Part shown: positions 32,027 through 41,190 of the stretch, piece by piece
Layout: every line of letters starts with the position of its first letter
How positions within the stretch are numbered: the first letter of the stretch is position 1
NCBI RefSeq assembly: GCF_030812215.1
Contig: NZ_JAUSSG010000002.1
Coordinates: 248,001-312,000 of the forward strand
Length of the DNA stretch: 64,000 nt
From: Variovorax boronicumulans
GTDB taxonomy: Bacteria > Pseudomonadota > Gammaproteobacteria > Burkholderiales > Burkholderiaceae_C
Reading direction: 5' to 3'
The notes under the pieces: model-generated
Seen by the model: only the letters and a program-made list of their open reading frames with translations
Database searches by the model: none
What the model was told of the DNA's origin: nothing
Position numbers and translations under genes: made by a program

Positions 32027-33439
32027 TCAGCCCACGATGGGCTGCGCCATGATCCAGAGGCTCAGGCTCGTATAGGCCACCATGAGCACGAGCATCGGCA
32101 ACTGGCTCAGCAGTGCCGCGCGGTGGCTCGCGAAGCGACGCGTCGCCTCGACATGCGCGACGATGACCGCCAGCACATGGCCGACGACGATCAGCGTGAC
32201 GGCTGTGTACCAATAGACGGCCGGGCTGACGATGCCCAGGTTGACGGCCTGCCCGCGCGTGCCGAACAGGTTCCAGCCCCAGCCGAACGGGTCCGACGCG
32301 AGCGGGACGATGAACTGCCCCGTCGTCAGCAGCAGCGATGCATAGTGCGCGAGGTGGTAGGCCACGGCGATCGGCACCAGGCTCCAGACCATCGCGTTCA
32401 GGTCCGCGTGCGTCGAGCTGCCGGCCAGGCGCAGCATCCACGCGCTCACGCCGCGAAAGATCAGCACGAAGGCCAACGGGAACAGCAGCAGCACCACGGT
32501 GTTCAGCCACTGCGTCTCGTCCATGCCCGTTGCGGAGGAGAGCATGAACAGCGCCTCGGCCACCGGGCGCGCAGTCTGCGCGGCGGTGCCGAGGCTGTCC
32601 ATCAGCGGCGTCTCGTGGAAGCCGTCGAAGGTGACCGTGGCGAGCATCAAGAGCACGAACACGGCGACCGAATTGGGCACCGCCCCCTCCGTCAGCAAGC
32701 CTGCGCCGTAGGGCCGCAGGCGCAGGCGCGCGGGCTCGGTCGGCGTCGAGCTGCGCATCTCGAGCGGTGCGAAGCGGCTCAGCACGCGGAACGCCATCGC
32801 GAAAGCGTCGCCCTTGCTGCACCATGCCTCCACACCGAACAGCAGCATGCCGCACCAGCTCAAAGCCGCATAGGCCAGCAGACCGGAGGCGAGCGCGCGG
32901 GGAACGTCCTTGTCCTGCCAGACCAGTTCGGCCCACGCGAAGGCGAAGAACAGAACGACCGACGGCCACGCGCCCAACCACGCGGGCCACGGCAGCGCCA
33001 GCGATTCGCGCCTGCCGGTCAGGCGGGCGACCGCGCGATACAGCGTGGGCAAGGGGTTGACGACTTCCCACAGGTCGCCGATGAGCGCGCAGAAGAAAGC
33101 CATGCCCACCCACCACAGCACCCAGACCATCGTGACGATCAGGTTCGCATACGCGTCTTCGTTGCCGAAGAAACCGGTCGCCAGCGTCAGCACGAATACC
33201 GCGCAGCTGAAGATGCGCAGCACGACCGCGAGCGGATGCGCGATGCGGAGCAACGGCGCGAACCGCAGCAGGTCGATGCTGCGAAGGAACGCCGCACCCA
33301 AGCCGCGCCGCCGCGCGAACAACGCCAGCGCCGCAAAGGTCAGCACGAGGGTCGCGCCGGCCCCCGTGAGCCAGAGCCACAGCGGCAGCGGCAGGTCGAA
33401 GCGCTGGCCGAAGCCATGCGCGTTTGCGCGGCCGGTCAC
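32027..33439 (-). CDS. large integral membrane protein, uncharacterised
   Basis: A 470-residue membrane protein with about ten to twelve transmembrane segments from residue 18 on. The start is GTG at 33439. Loops contain DLWEVVNPLPTLYRAVARL and SSATGMDETQWLNTVV. A His/Tyr cluster VAYHLAHYASLLLT near residue 360 could bind a metal or cofactor. It is the last gene of a set with the cupredoxin-like protein and a Bug protein, which suggests an envelope redox or uptake function. Uncertain. Confidence 0.75.
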   Translation of the reverse strand: MTGRANAHGFGQRFDLPLPLWLWLTGAGATLVLTFAALALFARRRGLGAAFLRSIDLLRFAPLLRIAHPLAVVLRIFSCAVFVLTLATGFFGNEDAYANLIVTMVWVLWWVGMAFFCALIGDLWEVVNPLPTLYRAVARLTGRRESLALPWPAWLGAWPSVVLFFAFAWAELVWQDKDVPRALASGLLAYAALSWCGMLLFGVEAWCSKGDAFAMAFRVLSRFAPLEMRSSTPTEPARLRLRPYGAGLLTEGAVPNSVAVFVLLMLATVTFDGFHETPLMDSLGTAAQTARPVAEALFMLSSATGMDETQWLNTVVLLLFPLAFVLIFRGVSAWMLRLAGSSTHADLNAMVWSLVPIAVAYHLAHYASLLLTTGQFIVPLASDPFGWGWNLFGTRGQAVNLGIVSPAVYWYTAVTLIVVGHVLAVIVAHVEATRRFASHRAALLSQLPMLVLMVAYTSLSLWIMAQPIVG

Positions 33440-33488
33440 GCACGCGACGGCGAAACCGAACCCGGATCGAAAGGAGTTCAGAGCGTGC

Positions 33489-33860
33489 CTACGGATGAAC
33501 TTCGATGAACATCACCGCGCGGTGATTGCCCGGCCCGTGGCGATGCTCGTGCACAGGGAAACGGCCCGCCAGGTCGGCCTTGAAGGCCAGCAGCGCGGGC
33601 GCGGGCGGCGCGACCTTCGTCTCGATGTCGTAGCCGTGCAGATGCAGCACCAGGGGCTGGTCGCTCACCACGCTCACCTGCACCTGGTCGCCCTGGCGCA
33701 CCTTCAGCGTGTCGTCGCCCTTGATGCGGCCGCCCACGAGCTCGACCGAGAACTTCGGCGAGGCGGCCGCGGCGACGCCTGCGATCGGCGCCAGTGCCGC
33801 CAGCGCGATCAGCCGCAGGCGCCAGCGGTACGGGTTTGGGTTTGTCGTGGCAGTGGTCAT
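33489..33860 (-). CDS. exported cupredoxin-like protein
   Basis: A 123-residue protein with signal peptide RLRLIALAALAPIAGVAAAA. The mature beta-barrel contains GDQVQVSVVSDQPLVLHLHGYDIETKV and ends PVHEHRHGPGNHRAVMFIEVHP. The HLHGYD motif is typical of cupredoxin-like proteins, but the full copper-ligand set is not certain. It starts three bases after the Bug gene stop and is followed at 50 bases by the membrane protein. Confidence 0.8.
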   Translation of the reverse strand: MTTATTNPNPYRWRLRLIALAALAPIAGVAAAASPKFSVELVGGRIKGDDTLKVRQGDQVQVSVVSDQPLVLHLHGYDIETKVAPPAPALLAFKADLAGRFPVHEHRHGPGNHRAVMFIEVHP

Positions 33861-33862
33861 GC

Positions 33863-34837
33863 TCACTCCGCGTACTGCCCTGCCGCCTTGATGACAGATC
33901 CCCACTTCTCGATTTCGGCGGCGACGAACTTCTTGTGCTCCGGCCCGTTGACCCGTGCGTCGCTGATGATCACCGCGCCGAGCCCTTCCTGGCTTTTGAC
34001 GAAGGCGGGATCCTTCAGCGCCACCTTCAGTGCCGCGTTGAGCTTGTCGGTGACCGCCTTGGGCGTTCCCTTGGGCGCGAAGAGGCCATGCCAGATGCTG
34101 ACGTTGAAGCCCTTCAGGCCGCTCTCGTCGAGCGTTGGCAGCGCGGCCAGCGCGGGCGTGGTCAGGCGCTTCTGCGTCGTCACCGCATAGGCCTTCACCA
34201 TGTTGCCTTCGATCTGCGCGGTGGTGTTGGTGGTCTGGTCGCACATGACGTCGACCTGGCCGCCGATGAGGTCGGTCATCGCCGGCGCGGTGCCCTTGTA
34301 GGGGATGGTCTGCACCTCGATCTTCAGCGCGTTCTGCAGCATCAGCCCGCACAGGTGCGAGGCCGAGCCGATGCCGGCGTTGGCCAGGTTGGTCTTGCTC
34401 GCGTTGGTTTCGAGCCATTTGCGCAGCTCGGCGAAGTTGGTGGCGGGCAGCGTCTTCTTGCTGATGACGGTCATCGGCACCTCGTTGATGAGGCCCAGGT
34501 ACTCGAAGCCGTTCAGTGTGTCGTAGGGGAGCTTGCGGTACAGCGCGGGCGAGGTCGCCATGCTCACGTGGTGCAGCAGCAGCGTGTAGCCGTCGTTGGG
34601 TGCGCGTGCCGCCTTGGCCGCACCGAGCGTGCCGCCGGCGCCACCGCTGTTGTCCACGGCGATGGCGACATTGCCCAATTGCTTGCGCAGCGCCTCCGCG
34701 AAGTCGCGCGCCACCTTGTCGGTCGGCCCGCCGGCGGCGAACGGCACCACGAGCGTGATCGGCTTGTCGGGATACTCGGCGAAGGCTGGGAGTGCGGCGA
34801 TGGCCGAGATCGCGATCGCAAGGAGGCGCTTCTTCAT
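33863..34837 (-). CDS. Bug/TctC-family periplasmic solute-binding protein
   Basis: A 324-residue protein with signal KKRLLAIAISAIAALPAFA and mature start EYPDKPITLVVPFAAGGPTDKVARDF. AVDNSGGAGGTLG and PNDGYTLLLHH follow the family pattern. It is the first gene of a three-gene operon with the cupredoxin-like and membrane proteins. The TctAB partners are not present, so its transport or signalling partner is probably elsewhere. Confidence 0.92.
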   Translation of the reverse strand: MKKRLLAIAISAIAALPAFAEYPDKPITLVVPFAAGGPTDKVARDFAEALRKQLGNVAIAVDNSGGAGGTLGAAKAARAPNDGYTLLLHHVSMATSPALYRKLPYDTLNGFEYLGLINEVPMTVISKKTLPATNFAELRKWLETNASKTNLANAGIGSASHLCGLMLQNALKIEVQTIPYKGTAPAMTDLIGGQVDVMCDQTTNTTAQIEGNMVKAYAVTTQKRLTTPALAALPTLDESGLKGFNVSIWHGLFAPKGTPKAVTDKLNAALKVALKDPAFVKSQEGLGAVIISDARVNGPEHKKFVAAEIEKWGSVIKAAGQYAE

Positions 34838-35118
34838 TGATTGTTGTCTCGAGGGATAGGAAGCCGAAAATCCTATCGATCGCTTGCGCCAGGCAGAAGA
34901 TGACCGGTTGTTAAGGCAGTCACTTTCGGTGAACGCCGCGAACTGCTGCGAAGCGAATGCCGTCGTCGAACGACGAGCCATCGATATCTGCGGCGTCATG
35001 CTCCGGGGCAGACAGGCGAGAAGCGCGGAATCTTCTTGTGAATGCGCTTCGGGCAATGGCGGCTTGTGCCCCTTCCGTGCGGCGCGCAAAATCGCACTCC
35101 CGACCTGGAGGATGGAAC

Positions 35119-35562
35119 ATGACGATTCCGTACTTTGTCCTGACGCGCGATCAGCGCGAAGTTCCTCTGAATGTGCTTGGCACGCAAGTCACCGTTCTGG
35201 CGTCGAATGCGGCAACCCAGAGCTATGGGATCACCTTTCAACAGGGCAGCGAGGGAACCGGCCCGCCGCCGCACAGCCACGATTGGGACGAATCCTTCTA
35301 CGTCCTCGACGGCGAGATCGACTTTCACTGCGACGGGCGCGTCCACGCGTGCCATCCCGGAACACTCGTGCACGTGCCGCGCGGAACGGTGCACGGCTTT
35401 CAGTACGGCAAAGGTGGCGGCAGGATGCTGGAGATCACCGGACAAGGCGCGTTGGCCGCCCAGATGTTCACCGCCGTCGACCACGAGGTTCCAGCGGGAC
35501 CGCCCGATGTTCCGGCGCTGCTGGCCGTTCTTGAACGCCACGGGGTCACGGTAGCGGGCTGA
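35119..35562 (+). CDS. cupin-domain protein
   Basis: A 147-residue protein with one cupin barrel. The metal-binding motif 1 is GPPPHSHDWDESFYVLDGEIDF and motif 2 is HVPRGTVHGFQY. It probably binds a metal ion and acts on, or senses, a small molecule. A GGAGGATGG leader precedes the ATG. It is divergent from the Bug operon. Confidence 0.88.
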   Translation: MTIPYFVLTRDQREVPLNVLGTQVTVLASNAATQSYGITFQQGSEGTGPPPHSHDWDESFYVLDGEIDFHCDGRVHACHPGTLVHVPRGTVHGFQYGKGGGRMLEITGQGALAAQMFTAVDHEVPAGPPDVPALLAVLERHGVTVAG

Positions 35563-35585
35563 GCGGCGCGTCCCCTGTCTTGTGG

Positions 35586-36506
35586 TCAGTCCCACCAGAC
35601 ATTCTTCATGGGTAGCCTTGCGGCGCAGCGATCTGCCAGCATCTTCTGCGAATAGGGCGGCACGTGTTTCACATCAACAGTTTCCAAGATGCTCAACTGA
35701 CGCATCAGCTCGGCAAACGACGGGGCACGAAACTCGCCCGCATGTTCGTTCAAGGATGCCTGCATTTCTCCGTCGCTCGTTCTGACGTGCGGATGAAGCA
35801 AGATCAACGCAGTGCTGTCATCCGCATACTTTCCGATGAGGATCGCACGACCATAGTCGCTCGTGCGCCCGGATATCGAGTCCTGAGCGACGCCATAAGA
35901 GAAGTACTCATGGTCGCCGGAGTGAATTGGCACGGTCTGCATGAGCGCCCAGTAATCGGGCTCCAGGTCCTTGAACAAACCTACATCGTCCAGTTCCAGC
36001 ATTCCCACGAATCGAGAGCGGTTGTGCGGATCGAATCCTGACGGTGCGAGCGCCTGTGACTTGTATGCGATCCAGAAATCCTTGTACGACTTCGGGAGCT
36101 CCATCTTCAGTCGAGCTTCAAGCTGAGCGAGACCCGTCTTCAGTTCGGTCTCGGTTGGGCCCGGTGGGCCGCCAGGTGTTTGCTGCCCGAGGACCATCAG
36201 ATGACGCAGACCTCTCGCGGCCTCTGGCTTCGTCGAATACAACTCAAACGAAGACTTGCGCCAGCAGTCCATGAAGACGCTCCAGTCCCTGGAATTTCCC
36301 GCATAGGCTGAGTGCCGATCGCGCAGTTGGATCGTGGTCTTCGTGCCCTCAACCTTCGGACTTGGATCGGCTTCGTCCCCGCACCCCGACAGCATGAACA
36401 ACGCGCACAGGCTTGCCAGGAGCCGGGAACGGAAAGATGGCCTCGACGCCGAAGAGGATGAATCCAGGTCACTTATGGGAGGAAAAGGCAAGAGGCGATC
36501 GTTCAT
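35586..36506 (-). CDS. SMI1/KNR4 (SUKH)-domain lipoprotein
   Basis: A 306-residue lipoprotein. The start at 36506 (MNDRLLPFP) gives a signal peptide ending LFMLSGC, the lipobox. A SUKH-like segment is visible in the middle: LEARLKMELPKSYKDFWIAYKS followed by a Trp/Tyr-rich region. SUKH proteins commonly act as immunity proteins to nuclease or other toxins. The lipobox suggests an envelope location, which is less usual. Confidence 0.75.
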   Translation of the reverse strand: MNDRLLPFPPISDLDSSSSASRPSFRSRLLASLCALFMLSGCGDEADPSPKVEGTKTTIQLRDRHSAYAGNSRDWSVFMDCWRKSSFELYSTKPEAARGLRHLMVLGQQTPGGPPGPTETELKTGLAQLEARLKMELPKSYKDFWIAYKSQALAPSGFDPHNRSRFVGMLELDDVGLFKDLEPDYWALMQTVPIHSGDHEYFSYGVAQDSISGRTSDYGRAILIGKYADDSTALILLHPHVRTSDGEMQASLNEHAGEFRAPSFAELMRQLSILETVDVKHVPPYSQKMLADRCAARLPMKNVWWD

Positions 36507-36525
36507 CGATTCGCTCGCGCAGCAA

Positions 36526-37140
36526 TCAAGTGGCGCCGGCGAGGAATGCCTTGGCCCGCGCCAACAATTCCTTGGTCGCCTTTTTGCCCGGGCGTCGATC
36601 GGCGATCTTCCCGGCAAGTCGCTCGACGATAGACCGATGCCCCATGCCAATGGCGATCTCCAGCAGTTCTTCCTGGTGCGGATGGATCACTGTGTAGTCC
36701 CTGCCGACTTCGTCGCACCGCGATACGGCTTCGTCGAACAGATGCGCAAAGCGGTCGGCCTCGTGCCGGGCGTTCAGCAGCAGCTGGAAGAAGGCCCACT
36801 CCACCATGTGCTTGTCATTCAGAAGCCCTTGCCCGGCCCAATCGAAGGCAATGGCCTGGCGCAGCAGCGGCTCTGCGGTCTCGATCTCGGCCGCACGATT
36901 GAATGCGATGCCCGCGCGCACGAGGTGGTTCATCGCCTGATTCGGTTTGGACTGATTCGCACGATGCTCGGCATCCGCTCGTTCGGCCGCAAGGCAGAAA
37001 AGCAAGGCGGCCTCGGCGTGGAGCTGTCGGTCCTGCCGGCGATGCGCGCGGTCGCCAATATCGAATGCCGAGAAAGGTGCGTCGGCTTTCTCTTTGATCA
37101 ATGCCCGTGCGGCATCGCGGTCAAAAGTCGGCAGGTTCAT
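36526..37140 (-). CDS. helical repeat (TPR-like) protein
   Basis: A 204-residue soluble helical protein. Pairs such as QLHAEAALLFCLAAERADAEHR, HLVRAGIAFNRAAEIETAEPLL and LLNARHEADRFAHLFDEAV fit TPR-like or alpha-solenoid repeats. It may be a partner of the SUKH lipoprotein, whose gene starts 19 bases downstream. Its start overlaps the end of the LysR gene by 20 bases. Confidence 0.65.
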   Translation of the reverse strand: MNLPTFDRDAARALIKEKADAPFSAFDIGDRAHRRQDRQLHAEAALLFCLAAERADAEHRANQSKPNQAMNHLVRAGIAFNRAAEIETAEPLLRQAIAFDWAGQGLLNDKHMVEWAFFQLLLNARHEADRFAHLFDEAVSRCDEVGRDYTVIHPHQEELLEIAIGMGHRSIVERLAGKIADRRPGKKATKELLARAKAFLAGAT

Positions 37141-38083
37141 TGCTGGATGAAAAAGTGGGAGACGAATTGTGCCGCGACCGTAGAGGTCTTCCACATCGTG
37201 CCGCAATCCACTCCCTCACCCACCGATGCCCCGCATCCCGATGCCGCCTTTCATGCCACAGCATCGCCATCTCATACCCCGGCACCTCCAGCGGTGCCTC
37301 CACCACCCGCAGCCCTGGCGCGCGGCGCGCCAATCGCTCGGGCAGCATCGCCACCATGTCGGTCTCGGCCAGCACCGACATCATGAAAAGAAAGTGCGGC
37401 ACCGACAGCGCCACGCGACGCGCCATTCCCATCTGCGCCAGCGCATCGTCGGTCGGCCCGACGAAGCCGCCGCCGCTCATCGACACCACCACATGCTCCA
37501 TCGCACAGAACTGCGCGAGCGTCGGCTTTCGCTTCAGCCGCGGATGCCCCGCCCTCCCCGCCAGCACGTAGCGCTCGTTGAACAGCACCCGCCGATGCAG
37601 CCCAGCCGGCGCGCCCACGCTGGTGTGAAAGAACAGATCGATCTCCCCATGCTCCAGCTGTCGTGCCATGCGCGACGGCACCGCCTCCACCACGGCCAGC
37701 CGGGTGTTCGGCGCCGCCTTGCGCAGCCCGGCCAGCGCCGGCAGCAGGATCGCCGACTCGGCATAGTCGGCCGCAGCCACGCGCCAGGTGGTGGTCGCCT
37801 CGGCGGGGTCGAAGGGCTTGGTCGGCGCTACCGCGCGGCCCAGTGACTCCAGTGCTTCGCGCAGCGGCTCGCGCAGTTCGTCGGCACGCGCCGTGGGCCG
37901 CATGCCGCGTTGCGCCGGCACCAACAGCGGGTCATTGAACGCCTCGCGCAGTTTGGCGAGCTGCACACTCACCGAGGGCTGCGAGAGGTTCAGGCGCTCG
38001 GCGGCGCGGGTGACGTTGCGCTCTGCGAGCAGCACATCGAGCGTGATCAGCAGGTTGAGGTCGAGACGGTTGAAATTGTTCAT
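37121..38083 (-). CDS. LysR-family transcriptional regulator (NodD/NahR-like)
   Basis: A 320-residue regulator starting MNNFNRLDLNLLITLDVLLAE, the NahR/NodD-type N-terminus, with HTH at about 20-65 (RNVTRAAERLNLSQPSVSVQLAKL). The effector domain follows, with AAADYAESAILLPALAGL. The C-terminus runs into a Ser-rich tail. It is divergent from the quinone reductase gene at 38176 (92-base gap), its likely target. Confidence 0.92.
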   Translation of the reverse strand: MNNFNRLDLNLLITLDVLLAERNVTRAAERLNLSQPSVSVQLAKLREAFNDPLLVPAQRGMRPTARADELREPLREALESLGRAVAPTKPFDPAEATTTWRVAAADYAESAILLPALAGLRKAAPNTRLAVVEAVPSRMARQLEHGEIDLFFHTSVGAPAGLHRRVLFNERYVLAGRAGHPRLKRKPTLAQFCAMEHVVVSMSGGGFVGPTDDALAQMGMARRVALSVPHFLFMMSVLAETDMVAMLPERLARRAPGLRVVEAPLEVPGYEMAMLWHERRHRDAGHRWVREWIAARCGRPLRSRHNSSPTFSSSNEPADF

Positions 38084-38094
38084 GGCAATGGCTG

Positions 38095-38109
38095 GAATTC
38101 GAACTATTC
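38095..38109. promoter_or_regulatory. possible LysR-type box in the 38084-38175 gap
   Basis: GAATTCGAACTATTC, a small inverted repeat with 4-base arms of the T-N11-A kind. It lies between the divergent LysR and quinone reductase genes. Confidence 0.35.
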
Positions 38110-38175
38110 ATTTCCAATATATCGCCACCGCTCCTAACCTGCGGGCATGTTCTTCATTCCACAGGCAATCCAACC

Positions 38176-38955
38176 GTGAAAGTCCTCCTCGTCCACGCCC
38201 ACCCCGAAGCCCGTTCGCTGAACGGCTCGCTGAAAGATTTCATGGTGGAGCACCTCACGCACGCCGGGCACGACGTGCGCGTGTCCGATCTCTACGCGAT
38301 GCAATGGAAGGCGCCGCTCGATGCGGCCGACTTTTCGCATGTCGAGCCCGGCGCGCATTTCGATCCGGTGCTCGATTCGCTGCGCGCCTTCCAGGACGGC
38401 ACGCAGCCCGACGACATTGCCACCGAGCAGGCCAAGCTGCTGTGGGCCGATGCGGTGATCTTCCAGTTTCCGCTCTGGTGGTACTCGATGCCCGCCATCC
38501 TCAAGGGGTGGGTAGAGCGGGTGTATGCCTATGGCTTTGCCTACGGCATCGGCGAGCATTCCGACACGCACTGGGGCGATCGCTTCGGCGAAGGCACGCT
38601 GGCGGGCAAGCGCGCGATGCTCGTGGTCACCACCGGCGGCTGGGCGCCGCACTACAGCGCGCGCGGGATCAACGGGCCGATGGACGACCTGCTGTTTCCC
38701 ATTCACCACGGCATCCTCTACTACCCGGGCTTCGAGGTGCTGCCGCCGTTCGTGGTGCACCGCACGGGCAAGGTCGACGATGCGGGCTATGCGCGGATCA
38801 CCGAGGAGCTCGGTGATCGTCTGGATGCGCTGTGGACGACGGCGCCCATCGCGTTCCGCCCGCAGAACGCGGGCGACTACGAAATCCCCGCCCTCACCTT
38901 GCGGCCCGACATCGCGCCGGGTCGCACCGGGTTCGCGGCGCACATCGCGGATTGA
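38176..38955 (+). CDS. NAD(P)H:quinone oxidoreductase-like flavoprotein
   Basis: A 259-residue flavodoxin-fold protein of the Flavodoxin_2 (NQO) family: KVLLVHAHPEARSLNGSLKDF at the N-terminus, FPLWWYSMPAILKGWVERVY at about 95-114, and LVVTTGGWAPHYSA. These bind FMN/FAD and reduce quinones or nitroaromatics using NAD(P)H. It is the likely target of the divergent LysR regulator and may detoxify quinones. Confidence 0.9.
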   Translation: MKVLLVHAHPEARSLNGSLKDFMVEHLTHAGHDVRVSDLYAMQWKAPLDAADFSHVEPGAHFDPVLDSLRAFQDGTQPDDIATEQAKLLWADAVIFQFPLWWYSMPAILKGWVERVYAYGFAYGIGEHSDTHWGDRFGEGTLAGKRAMLVVTTGGWAPHYSARGINGPMDDLLFPIHHGILYYPGFEVLPPFVVHRTGKVDDAGYARITEELGDRLDALWTTAPIAFRPQNAGDYEIPALTLRPDIAPGRTGFAAHIAD

Positions 38956-39007
38956 TTGAGGCCTGCCAACACTACCGGACCCTACAAGCCTGGAGCGCGG
39001 CTGCAGG

Positions 39008-39790
39008 CTACAGGGTAGGAACCGTGCCGCCGTCGATCCGATACTCGGCCCCTGCGATCGAAGCGGATCGCGGCGACGCCAGGAAAGCAATCAAATCGGC
39101 AACCTCCTCTGGTTTGGCGGGGCGGCCCACTGGAATTCCTCCCAGCCAATCCATGACGATTTTCTTGCCGCCCTCGTAATCTGTTCCGGCATCTGCAGCC
39201 ATCCGCTGCGCAAACGCTACCGAAGCCTCGGTCTCGATCCAGCCCGGCGCAACGCTCAGCACGCGAACTCCCTTTGGCGTCACCTCTCTTGCCAGAGACT
39301 TGCTGTAGGTCGTGAGGGCCCCCTTGGCCGCGGCATAGGCTGTGGTGGACTCGGGCAGCGGCAGCACGCGCTGGATGGAGCTGACGTGGATGATGACACC
39401 CGAGCCTTGAGCCAGCATCGCTGGAAGCAGCGCACGGTCCAGACGTACGGCAGGCATCAGGTTCAGGTTCAGCTCGGCGAACCAGTGCTCATCACTGATC
39501 GCAGCAAAGCCGCCACCGGGAGTTCTTGAGCCGCCGAGCACGTTGATCAAGATGTCGGCGCCGCCCCAATCCTGCAGGATGGCCTGAGCAAAGTGACTCG
39601 TGCCCTCCGCCGTCGACAGGTCGGCAGCCACGTAGGTGATCCCCTCCAAAGGCTGCGCTGGCACAGTGCGCGCGGATGTCGCCACCCGAGCGCCGGCCTC
39701 TGCGAGGGTTTTCACGACTGCAGCGCCAAGGCCCAGCGTGCCGCCGGTGACCACTGCCCGCAGGCCATTCAGGTGCAGGTCGAAGCTCAT
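39008..39790 (-). CDS. SDR-family oxidoreductase
   Basis: A 260-residue short-chain dehydrogenase. The cofactor motif is TGGTLGLG (15-22). The catalytic set is S137 or S138, Y152 and K156 in the AYAAAKGAL segment. Typical C-terminal PGWIETEA and later GRPAKPEEVADLIAFLAS are present. NADP or NAD use cannot be decided. It overlaps the SnoaL-like gene (ATGA), so the two are co-translated. Confidence 0.92.
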   Translation of the reverse strand: MSFDLHLNGLRAVVTGGTLGLGAAVVKTLAEAGARVATSARTVPAQPLEGITYVAADLSTAEGTSHFAQAILQDWGGADILINVLGGSRTPGGGFAAISDEHWFAELNLNLMPAVRLDRALLPAMLAQGSGVIIHVSSIQRVLPLPESTTAYAAAKGALTTYSKSLAREVTPKGVRVLSVAPGWIETEASVAFAQRMAADAGTDYEGGKKIVMDWLGGIPVGRPAKPEEVADLIAFLASPRSASIAGAEYRIDGGTVPTL

Positions 39791-40113
39791 GCCGTGACCT
39801 CCAGCGATGCGATCAGCCCGCGTTCAAGGCGAAAGCGGTAGGACAGGACGATCGGGCTGCCTGGGAAGTTGCCGGTGACGTTGGCGCGGACGAGTTGGAA
39901 GCCGTCCTCCCGCTCGATGGCGAACGGCACGCTCGTCGCGCTGTACTTGGCCGAAGCCTCGGCCATGAAGGCCTTGATGGCGTTGACGCCTGTATAGGTG
40001 TGACCGTCGTCCTTCATGACGGCTTGCGCGGTGAAGCAATGTGCCAAGGCTTCAGGGTTGTGTTCCGCCGCGAAGTACGCGGCAATTGGCTCGGGAAGGG
40101 TCAAGGTGTTCAC
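39787..40113 (-). CDS. SnoaL-like (NTF2 fold) protein
   Basis: A 108-residue soluble protein: PIAAYFAAEHNPEALAHCFTAQAVMKDDGHTYTGVNAIKAFMAEA, the SnoaL-like start, then beta strands. Members act as isomerases, cyclases or small-molecule binding proteins. With the following SDR it forms a two-gene unit facing the LysR gene at 40216. Confidence 0.85.
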   Translation of the reverse strand: MNTLTLPEPIAAYFAAEHNPEALAHCFTAQAVMKDDGHTYTGVNAIKAFMAEASAKYSATSVPFAIEREDGFQLVRANVTGNFPGSPIVLSYRFRLERGLIASLEVTA

Positions 40114-40175
40114 GTTGTCGGCTCCATGGGATCAATGAAGTCCTCAGGATGCGCGCCGGAGTGAATTTAGTGAAT

Positions 40176-40191
40176 ATCCTAGAATCTGGAT
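40176..40191. promoter_or_regulatory. small inverted repeat in the LysR/SnoaL intergenic gap
   Basis: ATCCTAGAATCTGGAT has inverted ATCC/GGAT ends, 25 bases before the LysR start and about 60 before the SnoaL start. It could be a LysR-type operator. Confidence 0.35.
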
Positions 40192-40215
40192 TGGCTGTGT
40201 AGCAACGAATACATA

Positions 40216-41127
40216 ATGCGTGGATCCGAATTTGCCGAGCTGAAAGCCTTCGTGGCCGTCGTTGAGCGTCAAAGCTTCGCGCGGGCCGCAGAGCATCTGG
40301 GCCTGTCGCCTTCGGCACTCAGCCAGACCATCCGTCAGCTCGAAGGCCGCATCGGCGCACGTCTTCTGAATCGCACGACTCGAAGCGTCGCGCCGTCGGC
40401 AAGTGGCCAGCTCCTGTACGCGCGCATAGCTCCGCTGTTCCGGGAGATGGCTGCCGCAGTCGCTGAAGCCAGCGAGGCGACAGGACAGATGAGCGGCACG
40501 CTGCGTATCAACACGCTGGGGATCGCAGCGAGAACCATCATCGCGCCCCGGCTCTCGCGCTTCCATCAAGCACACCCCGACGTGGTTCTCGACATCGTGG
40601 TCGACGACGCGCTGGCCGATATCGTCGTTGGCCGCTTCGACGCGGGCATCCGCGTGGGGAACCGGCTTGAAAAAGACATGGTTGCCGTCCGCCTCACGCC
40701 AGACCTGGACATGATTGCGGTGGCGTCCCCGAACTACCTCGCGCGTCGAGGAACGCCCAAGTCACCCGCCGATTTGCATAACCACGCATGCATCAACTGG
40801 CGGCTCCAGATGGACGGCAGGCACTATCGCTGGGAGTTCAAGAAACGAGGGCAGCGACTCGAAGTGGCGGTAGAAGGTCCCGTCGTCACCAATCATGCCG
40901 ACATCGGCGTCGCTGCTGCGCTGAACGGCCTGGGCATTGCCTATCACTTTGAGCGAGATGGCGTGGGTGAGCTTCTGGCCCAGGGGCGGCTGGTCCAGGT
41001 CCTCGCGGACTGGTCGATTTCGCGCCCGGGGCTGTTTCTCTACTATCCGAACAGGCAGCATCGACCAGCCCTCCTCGGTGCGTTCATCGACTGTCTGCTG
41101 GATCGAAAACCGTTCGATCGGCTCTAG
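40216..41127 (+). CDS. LysR-family transcriptional regulator
   Basis: A 303-residue regulator with the HTH at about 8-65 (LKAFVAVVERQSFARAAEHLGLSPSALSQTIRQLEG) and the effector domain from about 90, with FDAGIRVGNRLEKDMVAVRL. This composition is typical of regulators of SDR-containing units. It is divergent from the SnoaL-SDR pair. Confidence 0.92.
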   Translation: MRGSEFAELKAFVAVVERQSFARAAEHLGLSPSALSQTIRQLEGRIGARLLNRTTRSVAPSASGQLLYARIAPLFREMAAAVAEASEATGQMSGTLRINTLGIAARTIIAPRLSRFHQAHPDVVLDIVVDDALADIVVGRFDAGIRVGNRLEKDMVAVRLTPDLDMIAVASPNYLARRGTPKSPADLHNHACINWRLQMDGRHYRWEFKKRGQRLEVAVEGPVVTNHADIGVAAALNGLGIAYHFERDGVGELLAQGRLVQVLADWSISRPGLFLYYPNRQHRPALLGAFIDCLLDRKPFDRL

Positions 41128-41190
41128 CGAGGGCCTGGCCTGTTGGCACAGCCGCAAGCCATCAGCGATGAGAATTGGTGTGAACAGGCC

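Noticed and set aside
32123-33508. Plus-strand frame opposite the large membrane protein
   Set aside because: Charged, low-complexity product rich in Arg, Gln and His; no start signal or motif.
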